Made by a program: the position numbers and the translations under genes. Positions 35,887 through 43,087 of a DNA stretch of 64,000 nt are shown in pieces. Within the stretch, counting starts at the first letter, position 1. Each line of letters begins with the position of its first letter. The DNA lies in assembly GCA_029782095.1 (NCBI GenBank), contig JAKOVL010000073.1, forward strand, positions 1-64,000. The letters are read 5' to 3'. The stretch is from Bacillota bacterium (lineage in GTDB: Bacteria; Bacillota; Dethiobacteria; DTU022). Below the pieces are notes generated by a model that saw only the letters and a list, made by a program, of their open reading frames with translations, did not search any database and was not told the DNA's origin.

Positions 35887-37242
35887 ATGATCAAAATCAT
35901 CGGCATTACGCCCCACCCTCCCATTATTATCCCCGAAGTGGGCGGCGGGCGATTGGCCGAGGCCGCCGCCACGGTGGAAGGTTTGCGTGATCTAAGCCGC
36001 CGCATCAGCGAGGCGCGGCCGAAGCGCTTAATTGTGATCACTCCCCATGGCCCCGCCCTGCGGCACGCTGTGGCCGCACCTGCTGCCGCAAGGCTATCCG
36101 GGGATTTTGGCCATTTTGGCGCTCCCGAAGCTGCGGTAACTTTTGATCAAGACCAAACTTTACTGGAGCGCCTGGAGAAAGAAGCGCGGGCGGCGGACCT
36201 GCCGTTAAGCATAATCCGCGGTTTTGCCACCCTCGATCACGGCGCCGCCGTACCCCTGTACTACCTGCAGCGGGAAGATGTGCCGCTATCCGGCATTCAC
36301 CTTACCCCCGGCTTCCTCCCTTACCGTGAACTTTATGAATTTGGGCGGGCCCTGCGCCGGGCCGTGGAAAGCCATGGTTTTCCCACCGCAGTAATCGCCA
36401 GCGGCGATCTTTCCCACCGTCTGACCCGGGACGCCCCCGCCGGGTTCAGCTCCCGCGGCGCCGCCTTTGATCGCCGCCTGGTGGAGCTGCTGCAGCAAGG
36501 GGCCGTGGAAGAGATACTTAGGTTTGACCCGGACTGGGTGGAAGAAGCCGGCCAATGCGCCTTGGGCTCCTTTAGCATCGCCCTGGGGACGTTGGATGGC
36601 ACGCCCTTTGAGACAGAAGTTTTCTCTTACGAAGGTCCCTTCGGCGTAGGCTACCTGGTAGCTTCCCTGCTCCCGCGGCCGGGCCGCCATACCGCGGCCC
36701 CGGAAAAGGGCCATAACGGGGCCCGTGAACCGGAGCAAAGTCCACACGTGGAGCTGGCCCGCAAGGCCCTGCGCCATTATCTCGAGCACGGCCGCATCTT
36801 AAAGGCCCCGGAGCCGCTGCCGCCTGCTTTTAACGTGCAGGCGGGAGCTTTTGTTACCTTAAAGAAGGGCGGGCAGCTGCGCGGCTGCATCGGCACCGTG
36901 GAGCCCGTTCGCCGCAACCTGGCCGAAGAGATCATCGCCAATGCGATCAGCGCCGGCGTGCGCGATCCGCGCTTCCCCCCCGTCAGCCTTGAGGAGCTTG
37001 ACCAGATTACCTTTTCCGTAGATGTCCTCAGCCCCATGGAGCGAGTAAATAGCTTGGAAGAACTCCACCCGCAAAAATACGGGGTTCTGGTGAAAAGCGG
37101 GCACCGCAGCGGTTTGCTGCTGCCCGACCTGGAAGGGATCGACACAGTGGAAGAGCAGGTGGCTATTGCCCGCCGCAAAGGCGGCATCGCCCCGGGTGAG
37201 CCGGTTGAACTGTATCGCTTCACCGTCACCCGCCACTATTAG
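35887..37242 (+). CDS. amrA: AmmeMemoRadiSam system protein A, LigB-AMMECR1 fusion
   Basis: 451 residues. Residues 1-265 form a class III extradiol-dioxygenase-like (LigB) domain: ITPHPPIIIPEVGGG, RLIVITPHGPALRH, DHGAAVPLYYL and ASGDLSHRL, with the metal-binding His pattern. Residues 285-451 form AMMECR1: GAFVTLKKGGQLRGCIGTVE, SAGVRDPRFPPVSLEELDQ and VLSPMERV. The system (A, B/Memo, radical SAM) is widespread in anaerobes but its reaction is unknown; here the LigB part may replace the separate Memo protein. Its radical SAM partner is 566 nt downstream, separated by repeats. Confidence 0.9.
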   Translation: MIKIIGITPHPPIIIPEVGGGRLAEAAATVEGLRDLSRRISEARPKRLIVITPHGPALRHAVAAPAAARLSGDFGHFGAPEAAVTFDQDQTLLERLEKEARAADLPLSIIRGFATLDHGAAVPLYYLQREDVPLSGIHLTPGFLPYRELYEFGRALRRAVESHGFPTAVIASGDLSHRLTRDAPAGFSSRGAAFDRRLVELLQQGAVEEILRFDPDWVEEAGQCALGSFSIALGTLDGTPFETEVFSYEGPFGVGYLVASLLPRPGRHTAAPEKGHNGAREPEQSPHVELARKALRHYLEHGRILKAPEPLPPAFNVQAGAFVTLKKGGQLRGCIGTVEPVRRNLAEEIIANAISAGVRDPRFPPVSLEELDQITFSVDVLSPMERVNSLEELHPQKYGVLVKSGHRSGLLLPDLEGIDTVEEQVAIARRKGGIAPGEPVELYRFTVTRHY

Positions 37243-37416
37243 AGGTTAGAAGTTGGAGGTTGGGAATTGGAAAAAAATTGGAGAGAGAAAATAGGCTGAT
37301 GTAAGTTATACGGCTTCCTTCCCAGGCAATTGGGATTGTCCCAAAAGTGGTTTAACCAGGCTAAGAAGATTGCAACTTGGGGGGAGATGTGGAGGGGGGG
37401 CCCGCCCCTCGTGTAT

Positions 37417-37502
37417 GTCATCCTGAGCGCAGCGAAGGATCTCCAAACCGGGCTGCTGCCATCAACAATGAGAGATCCTTCGGGCTTCGCCCTCAGAATG
37501 AC
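37417..37502. repeat. GTCATCCTGAG/AGAATGAC element
   Basis: Begins GTCATCCTGAGCGCAGCGAA and ends CTTCGCCCTCAGAATGAC, so the ends are inverted. Two smaller fragments (ACTCAGGATGACATC and ACTCAGGATGGAATC) follow it. Sequences of this type are common intergenic repeats in many bacterial genomes. Confidence 0.7.
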
Positions 37503-37550
37503 AACAAGGCAGGAACTCAGGATGACATCAAAGGAACTCAGGATGGAATC

Positions 37551-37580
37551 AAGGGGCTGCCCTTTTGAGACAGCCCCTTA
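37551..37580. repeat. GGGGCTGCCC hairpin element, copy 2
   Basis: AAGGGGCTGCCC-TTTTGA-GACAGCCCCTT; same family as 33082 and 41599. Confidence 0.75.
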
Positions 37581-37635
37581 GGGAGAGGAGGGAGGGAAGT
37601 TTAATGACCTGGCATGGGCCGGGAAAAGCTATACC

Positions 37636-37780
37636 CCCCCACCCTGCCCTCCCCCACGAGGGGGGAGGGGGCCGGTCAACGGCCTGTTTTCTCTATTTAC
37701 GGGGTTCAGCGCGGCAGCGGCAATTCCCTCTCCCCTGGCGGGAGTGGGTTAGGGAGAGGGGGACAAGCCGGTTCAACTGA
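37636..37780. repeat. Dispersed element, long diverged copy C
   Basis: Includes CCCTGCCCTCCCCCACGAGG, a middle section GGTTCAGCGCGGCAGCGGCA related to copies A and B, and the CTCTCCCCTGGCGGGAG hairpin. The order of the two hairpins is changed relative to copies A/B. Confidence 0.75.
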
Positions 37781-37807
37781 CAATATGTTTTTGGTTGGTT
37801 AAATTTT

Positions 37808-38818
37808 ATGCATAAAGCACTTTACTACGAAAAAGAAAAGGAAGGCGCGGTGCGCTGCCTGCTATGCCCGCAGCGCTGCCGCATCGCCGAAGGTGAAGCC
37901 GGACTCTGCGGCGCCCGCAGAGTGGTGGAGGGGGAGCTCTATACAGTCAATTATGGGCTCTGTGCCGCCGCCCATTGGGATCCGGTGGAAAAGAAGCCCC
38001 TTTACCACTTCCATCCCGGCCGGCCCATCCTCTCCCTGGGCACTTTGGGCTGCAACCTCTCATGCCGCTTCTGCCAGAACTGGTCCCTGGCCCGGGGCAA
38101 TCCCGAAAGAGAAAAGGGCTGCCTCTGTTTGATCCCGGAGCAGGTTTTGCAGATGCTGCGGCGCGAAGGCGGGCCGGAAGAAGTCCTGGGCGTGGCCTAC
38201 ACTTACAACGAACCCACGGTCTGGTATGAATTCATTCTGGACACGGCCCGCCTGCTGCACAGCCACGGCTATCGCAATGTCATGGTCACCAACGGCTTTA
38301 TCAGCCGGGAGGCCCTGTTGCAGCTGCTTCCCTTTATGGATGCTTTCAATATTGATGTCAAGGCCTTTAGCGACCACTTCTACCGCCGCTACTGCGGGGG
38401 GAGGCGCCGCCCTGTTTTAAGGACAGTGGAGCTGGCCGCATCCCATAGCCATGTGGAGGTAACCTGCCTGCTTATCCCGACACTGAACGACGATCCGGCG
38501 GAAATAGAAGCTTTAAGCGACTGGCTGGCGGGGATCAACCCCAATATCCCCCTGCATTTCTCCCGCTACTTTCCCCAGTATGAACTGGATTTGCCGCCCA
38601 CACCGCTGAAAACACTTCAGCAGGCGCAGGAGCTGGCCCGAAGAAAGATGAATTTTGTTTACCTGGGCAATGTGGACCTGCCCGGCTCTTCCGACACCTT
38701 TTGCCCTTCCTGCGGTGCTCTTCTGATCAGGCGCAGCGGATACCGGATCGCATTGGCTGGATTGGAAGGGAGCCGCTGCCAGGGCTGCGGCTCTGGCATT
38801 CCCATCGTCCTTTCCTGA
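37808..38818 (+). CDS. amrS: AmmeMemoRadiSam system radical SAM enzyme
   Basis: 336 residues. Radical SAM cluster C82-x3-C86-x2-C89 (GCNLSCRFCQNW). N-terminal cysteines C17, C20, C24 and C34 (CLLCPQRCRI...GLCGARR) typical of the AmrS/PflA-like group. YTYNEPTVWYEF, MVTNGFI and FNIDVKAF are family motifs. The C-terminus adds a zinc-ribbon-like pair, FCPSCGALL and RCQGCGSG. ATG 37808; the upstream sequence GTTAAATTTT has no clear binding site. Partner of the LigB-AMMECR1 gene upstream. Confidence 0.92.
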   Translation: MHKALYYEKEKEGAVRCLLCPQRCRIAEGEAGLCGARRVVEGELYTVNYGLCAAAHWDPVEKKPLYHFHPGRPILSLGTLGCNLSCRFCQNWSLARGNPEREKGCLCLIPEQVLQMLRREGGPEEVLGVAYTYNEPTVWYEFILDTARLLHSHGYRNVMVTNGFISREALLQLLPFMDAFNIDVKAFSDHFYRRYCGGRRRPVLRTVELAASHSHVEVTCLLIPTLNDDPAEIEALSDWLAGINPNIPLHFSRYFPQYELDLPPTPLKTLQQAQELARRKMNFVYLGNVDLPGSSDTFCPSCGALLIRRSGYRIALAGLEGSRCQGCGSGIPIVLS

Positions 38819-39300
38819 AAGGGATGACCTGCGCCCAGGTCCAGTCTGCAGGCTTATTGGGGGCGGCTTTCCCTTTAAGCGAGAAAACAGAGAATGAATC
38901 CCCCCCAGTTCTTCATACTATCAGTAGAAGCGATTCCGGCCTGGACCGCGCCGCGCCGGATGAGCCGGGCCACGGGCAGCCGGAGCAGCGCTGAGGGGTG
39001 ATTCGCGCTCTGCTGAAAATGCTATACTAGCTGAACTGTTTGGGCGGCGGATCCCTGGCCTTTATCCTGATCCCGGCCTTTTTGCTTGACCCTGCGCAGC
39101 GGCCTGGCATAACTGCCTTGATCGAATTGATGGATTTGCGCACGGTAGTGGTGCAGCTGGGTCGCAGTTTTGGCAAAAGTGACCGGATCTGCCGTTCTAA
39201 CTTTTCTGATCCGTTGAAGGTATTTACATAAATGAAAGCGAATAAGCTATAAAGCTTGCAATAATCGAGGCATGAATTCTAAAGAGGGATCAGCGGCAAC
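38819..39300. other. 482-nt region without a supported gene
   Basis: A 63-codon frame (39040-39231) reads like coding but has no recognised homology or binding site. A weak promoter-like pair TTTACA (39223) and TATAAA (39248) with a 19-nt spacer lies before cdaA. Confidence 0.4.
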
Positions 39301-40137
39301 GTGGGCATCTGGGAGACCATTATTACCGCAATTTCACAGCTCAATATCAACTGGTGGCGCGACACGATTGATATTCTTATCGTGGCCTATGTTTTTTATC
39401 GCCTTATTTTGATTATCCGCGGCACCCGCGCCGAGCAGCTGGTCAAAGGTCTGCTGCTGTTGCTTTTGACCATGATCGTCAGCTATCAACTGCAGTTGAA
39501 TACACTGCACTGGCTGCTGCGCCAGGCCACCCTGGGGCTGGCCATCGCCATTCCCATTGTCTTTCAGCCGGAGCTGCGCCGGGCCCTGGAGCAGCTGGGG
39601 CGGGGCAAGCTTTTCCAGCGGGTCTACTGGAACTGGAACCCCCAGGAATTCGACCATATGCTTAACGAGCTGCTCAAAGCCATCCCTGTCCTGGTGAAGA
39701 AGCGCATCGGCGCATTGATCATTATAGAGCGGGAAACAGGCTTGAAAGACTGGGTGGAGACAGGGATCCTGGTGGAGGGGATCATCTCCGCCGAGCTTTT
39801 GATTAATATTTTTTTTCCGCGCAGCCCCCTGCACGATGGGGCGGTGATTATCCGGGGCAACCAGATCGTTGCTGCCGGATGCTTTCTGCCGCTAACCGAT
39901 GATCCGTACCTGAATAAAGAGCTGGGCACAAGGCACCGGGCCGGCATTGGCGTTTCCGAGCAATCCGATGCCGTGGCCATAATTGTTTCTGAAGAGACGG
40001 GAGTTGTTTCGGTAGCCCATAATGGTATCTTGACCCGCTACCTGGACGAGAAGAAACTGCGCTCCGTGCTGACCGATTTATGCGCCCCTCCCCGCAGCGA
40101 GGGAATTAGTTTCTGGCCGTGGAGGAATAGTAAATAA
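39301..40137 (+). CDS. cdaA: Diadenylate cyclase CdaA
   Basis: 278 residues. Makes c-di-AMP from two ATP at the membrane. Three N-terminal membrane helices (IDILIVAYVFYRLILIIRG, VKGLLLLLLTMIVSY, LGLAIAIPIVFQPELRRAL), then the DAC domain with the catalytic DGA at 179-181 and RHR at 211-213. GTG start at 39301. Two nt before cdaR, as in the conserved cdaA-cdaR(-glmM) operon; glmM is not here. Confidence 0.95.
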   Translation: MGIWETIITAISQLNINWWRDTIDILIVAYVFYRLILIIRGTRAEQLVKGLLLLLLTMIVSYQLQLNTLHWLLRQATLGLAIAIPIVFQPELRRALEQLGRGKLFQRVYWNWNPQEFDHMLNELLKAIPVLVKKRIGALIIIERETGLKDWVETGILVEGIISAELLINIFFPRSPLHDGAVIIRGNQIVAAGCFLPLTDDPYLNKELGTRHRAGIGVSEQSDAVAIIVSEETGVVSVAHNGILTRYLDEKKLRSVLTDLCAPPRSEGISFWPWRNSK

Positions 40138-40139
40138 TA

Positions 40140-40829
40140 ATGGAAAAGTTTCTACGCAGCAACATGTTTGCCCGGATTTTAGCCCTGTTTATGGCCATTG
40201 CCCTGTGGCTATTTGTCATGGGTGACAATATTACTCGCACCACCCCGGTCCGCAAGGAAATCCAGGGCGTTCCCCTGAACGTGGAAAACCTGGAGGACGG
40301 CCTGGTCGTTACGGATGCGCCTGCGTCTGTTTCCGTGATTCTGGAAGGGCTTCCTGCAGCCTTTGAAGGTTTAACTGTGGACGAACTGGAGGCTTACGTT
40401 GACCTGGCTGAAAAAGGCCCCGGCAACCACCGGCTTCGCGTAAGGGGCAAGCCGCCCCGCGGTCTGAGCCTGATCACTTTTTCTCCCGAGCAGGTAAACA
40501 TAACTCTCGAAGCACTAAATTCCGCCGTGTTCCAGGTAGCTGTAGATTTTTATGGAGAGCCGGCCCAGGGCTGGACCAGGAAAACTTTCTCTCTAGATCC
40601 GGCGTCTGTGCGGGTGGAAGCGCCCCAGTCAACCTTTGAGCTGATTGAGCAGGTTGTCCTGCGCATCGATCAGAGCGGCCTCAGCGGGCAGACCCGCCGC
40701 CAGGCCACCCCGGTAGCGGTGGATAGCCAGGGCGAAGAACTGCCGGGAGTGACCCTGATTCCCGGCGAGATAACGATTACGATTAATCTCGAACGGATCG
40801 AAGACGCCGCCCCCACGGAAACTGAATAA
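40140..40829 (+). CDS. cdaR: YbbR-domain regulator of CdaA
   Basis: 229 residues. One N-terminal membrane helix (ILALFMAIALWLFVMG) followed by YbbR repeats outside the membrane, each ending in a strand such as VSVILEGLP and VRVEAPQSTFELI. CdaR binds and tunes CdaA. Family members often have three or four repeats; this one appears to have two. Immediately downstream of cdaA. Confidence 0.88.
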   Translation: MEKFLRSNMFARILALFMAIALWLFVMGDNITRTTPVRKEIQGVPLNVENLEDGLVVTDAPASVSVILEGLPAAFEGLTVDELEAYVDLAEKGPGNHRLRVRGKPPRGLSLITFSPEQVNITLEALNSAVFQVAVDFYGEPAQGWTRKTFSLDPASVRVEAPQSTFELIEQVVLRIDQSGLSGQTRRQATPVAVDSQGEELPGVTLIPGEITITINLERIEDAAPTETE

Positions 40830-40970
40830 ACTGAGGCAACCTATAAAGGTATCGGTTTGCAGGCAATGCCGGCTCGAGAGGCACTTGGCATCCTGGCTGA
40901 AGGTGGCCGTCCCACCGATGAGAAGGCCCACCCGCATTCAAAAAAAATTTTTTGTGGTGCAGTGGGATGC

Positions 40971-40995
40971 TGTAGCCGCGGGAAAAGCGGCTACA
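40971..40995. terminator. Hairpin after cdaR
   Basis: Perfect 9-bp stem TGTAGCCGC/GCGGCTACA with loop GGGAAAA; followed by AACATTTTG, a weak T-tract. May end the cdaA-cdaR transcript. Confidence 0.45.
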
Positions 40996-41035
40996 AACAT
41001 TTTGTCAAAACAGCCTCTATCTAATTCTCATAGTG

Positions 41036-41064
41036 TTGACATTTATGGTAAAAAATGTTATAAT
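41036..41064 (+). promoter_or_regulatory. Consensus sigma-A promoter before the HEPN remnant
   Basis: TTGACA (41036-41041), 17-nt spacer, TATAAT (41059-41064): a perfect match to both hexamers. The remnant's ATG at 41077 is only 13 nt from the -10, so its transcript would be nearly leaderless. Confidence 0.85.
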
Positions 41065-41076
41065 TTTGCGCAATCA

Positions 41077-41205
41077 ATGAAAATAGTTTTACAAGGCTTT
41101 TCTTCCGGCAAACCCGCCGATTACTTTACCAAAAAGCAGGCGCAGGAGGCTGTAAATGCGGCGGATCAGATCATCAGGTTCTTTGAAAGCATTCTCTTTG
41201 GATAA
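41077..41205 (+). pseudogene. HEPN-domain protein, C-terminal remnant
   Basis: 42 residues, MKIVLQGFSSGKPADYFTKK continuing to FFESILFG. The block with YFTKKQAQEAVNAADQIIRF is the last helix of HEPN toxins; the first two helices and the Rx4-6H catalytic motif are missing. Upstream the frame stays open to 40885 but does not look like HEPN. Directly precedes and overlaps a MNT-type nucleotidyltransferase, the usual HEPN partner. It could also be a real small protein. Confidence 0.5.
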
Positions 41206-41500
41206 AAACGAGTTAATGAAAAAGCTGCGGGAAGAGGCCGCGGAAGCCGTATTGCTTTTTCCTGAAATAAAAGAGATAAGGCTGGTAGGCTCTGTGGCCA
41301 GGGGAGATCACACCGGGTTAAGCGATGTTGATCTGTTTATCGTAACCGAAAGCGGTGAAAAGAATCCGCTAGACAGAATGAAGCCGTATTACCGGTTTTT
41401 CAGCGGAAAGATAGGGCTGTCCCTGGATATAATTACCGCATTAAAGCAGGAAACCGAAGCTTACAAGGATTTGCTCCGGGACAGCATTTTGCTTTCCTAA
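41156..41500 (+). CDS. MNT-type nucleotidyltransferase (antitoxin-like)
   Basis: 114 residues as called. Pol-beta superfamily core GSVARGDHTGLSDVDLFIV with GS at 45-46 and catalytic D57/D59, followed by SLDIIT carrying the third acidic residue. MNT proteins AMPylate and neutralise HEPN toxins. ATG 41156 has a good AGGAGG 6 nt upstream but that site is within the remnant's coding sequence; homology suggests the protein body begins near LDKNELMKKL (TTG 41198 or ATG 41216). AT-richer than neighbours. Confidence 0.8.
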   Translation: MRRIRSSGSLKAFSLDKNELMKKLREEAAEAVLLFPEIKEIRLVGSVARGDHTGLSDVDLFIVTESGEKNPLDRMKPYYRFFSGKIGLSLDIITALKQETEAYKDLLRDSILLS

Positions 41501-41598
41501 AAGCAGGCGTTTTAAAAAGCCGCCCGCGCCTGCATCCATCGCCGTATAGCTTTTTCGCCCTATAAAATAGGGTTAATAGTTATCGTGACGATTAAAAT

Positions 41599-41624
41599 GG
41601 GGCTGCCCGAAAAGAGACAGCCCC
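41599..41624 (-). terminator. GGGGCTGCCC hairpin element, copy 3; likely gatB terminator
   Basis: On the minus strand GGGGCTGTCTCTTTTCGGGC pairs end to end (GGGGCTG/CAGCCCC) and is followed by ATTTTAAT, 24 nt after the gatB stop. Same family as 33082 and 37551, which suggests these elements can act as terminators. Confidence 0.65.
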
Positions 41625-41647
41625 TTGCTCTTAGTTGATTCGCCCGG

Positions 41648-43087
41648 TTATTGCTGCAGCTTTTCCAGCAGCAGCTTGTTCACCAGCCCGGGGTTGGCTT
41701 TGCCCTTCGTGGCCTGCATAACCTGCCCCACCAGGAAGCCCAGAGCCTTGGTTTTGCCGCTGCGGTAGCTTTCTACGGCCGAGGAGTTGGCGGCGATAAC
41801 CTGTTCCACGATTTTTTCCAGCTCCGACTGGTCGGAAATTTGCAGCAGGCCCTCTTCTTCCACGATGGCCCGCGGCGATTTGCCGGTGGCAAATGATTTT
41901 TCCATGACCTCCTTGGCGATCTTGCCGCTGATCACCTGTTCGTCAATCATCTGCAGCAGCGAGGCCATATATTCCGGGGTAAAAGGGGCTTCGGCCGGCT
42001 CCATGCCGGCGGCGCTAAGATGGGCCGAAAAATCACCCATGACCCAGTTGCTCACTTCCTTGGGGTTGGGATAAAGCTTGAGACAGGCTTCAAAATAATC
42101 GGAGAGGGCACGGGTAGCCGTAAGCACCGCGGCGTCGTAAGGCGGCAGAGCGTACTCCGCCACATAACGGGCCGCCCTTTGTGATGCCATTTCGGGCAGG
42201 CTGCGGCGCGCCGCCTCCACCTCTGCGGCGGTCAACTCCACGGGCGCCAGCTCTGGGTCGGTAAAGCAGCGGTAGTCTGGGGTCTGCAGCTTGTCGCGCA
42301 TGGCTACGGTTACCTGCTTTCCCTCTTCCCAGCGCCTGGTCTGGGGAATGACCGTCCCGCCCTGGCGCAGAATTTGCGCCTGGCGCTCTATTTCATACTC
42401 CACCGCTTTTTCCACGGCTTTGAACGAGTTCATATTTTTCAGCTCGGTCTTATGGCCCAGGATGCTGCTGCCCCGGGGGCGCAAAGACACATTGGCATCA
42501 CAGCGCAGGCTTCCCTCTTCCATTTTGCAGTCGGACACTTCAGCATACTGGAGAATGCTCTTAAGCTGCTCCAGGTAGCGGCGGCATTCGCCGGCGGAGC
42601 GCAGGTCCGGTTCGGTGACAATTTCAATCAGCGGCACGCCGGCCCGGTTATAATCGACGGCCGAATCGAGCCCCGCCGGGGCGTGCACCAGCTTGCCGGC
42701 ATCTTCTTCCATGTGCACCCGCCCGATCCGGATTTTCTTCAGCTCGCCGCTGTCGTCTTCCACTTCGAGATAGCCGTTTCTGCCCAGGGGGACGTAGTAC
42801 TGGGAAATCTGGTATCCCTTGGGCATATCCGGGTAAAAGTAATGTTTACGGTCAAAGTAGCTGTGCAGGGCGATCTCACAGTTTAAAGCCACCGCAGCGG
42901 TTAAAGCCTTCTGCACCGCTTCGCGGTTCAGCAGGGGCAGGGCACCCGGGAATCCAAGACAAACTTCGCAAGTATAGCTGTTGGCCTTGGCCTCGGCGGT
43001 AAAACGGTTCGGGCATTTACAGAAAAGCTTGCTTTCAGTCAACAGCTCTACGTGGACTTCCAATCCGATGATCACTTCATATTCCAT
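41648..43087 (-). CDS. gatB: Aspartyl/glutamyl-tRNA amidotransferase subunit B
   Basis: 479 residues. GatB phosphorylates and amidates misacylated Glu-tRNA(Gln)/Asp-tRNA(Asn). EVIIGLEVHVELLTESKLFC, the zinc/Mg region CLGFPGALPLLN, YFYPDMPKGYQISQY and the C-terminal YqeY-like domain (FLVGQVMQATKGKANPGLVN) are all present. Starts inside the end of gatA. Confidence 0.97.
   Translation of the reverse strand: MEYEVIIGLEVHVELLTESKLFCKCPNRFTAEAKANSYTCEVCLGFPGALPLLNREAVQKALTAAVALNCEIALHSYFDRKHYFYPDMPKGYQISQYYVPLGRNGYLEVEDDSGELKKIRIGRVHMEEDAGKLVHAPAGLDSAVDYNRAGVPLIEIVTEPDLRSAGECRRYLEQLKSILQYAEVSDCKMEEGSLRCDANVSLRPRGSSILGHKTELKNMNSFKAVEKAVEYEIERQAQILRQGGTVIPQTRRWEEGKQVTVAMRDKLQTPDYRCFTDPELAPVELTAAEVEAARRSLPEMASQRAARYVAEYALPPYDAAVLTATRALSDYFEACLKLYPNPKEVSNWVMGDFSAHLSAAGMEPAEAPFTPEYMASLLQMIDEQVISGKIAKEVMEKSFATGKSPRAIVEEEGLLQISDQSELEKIVEQVIAANSSAVESYRSGKTKALGFLVGQVMQATKGKANPGLVNKLLLEKLQQ

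Larger units (their letters stand above)
37243..37807. other. 565-nt intergenic region packed with repeats
   Basis: No gene is supported. It contains three different dispersed elements in a row: a GTCATCCTGAG-type element (37417-37502), a GGGGCTGCCC hairpin (37551-37580) and a long CCCTCTCCC-family element (37636-37780). It splits an otherwise coherent two-gene system. Confidence 0.7.

Noticed and set aside
35686-35916. 76-codon minus-strand frame before the LigB-AMMECR1 gene
   Set aside because: Overlaps the start and binding site of a certain gene; no motif.
39040-39231. Short frame beginning MGGGSLAFILIPAFLLDPAQ
   Set aside because: No binding site or family motif; kept only as part of an uncharacterised intergenic region.
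40885-41076. Longer form of the HEPN remnant starting at 40885
   Set aside because: The added residues cross a strong hairpin and the consensus promoter and do not resemble HEPN helices.
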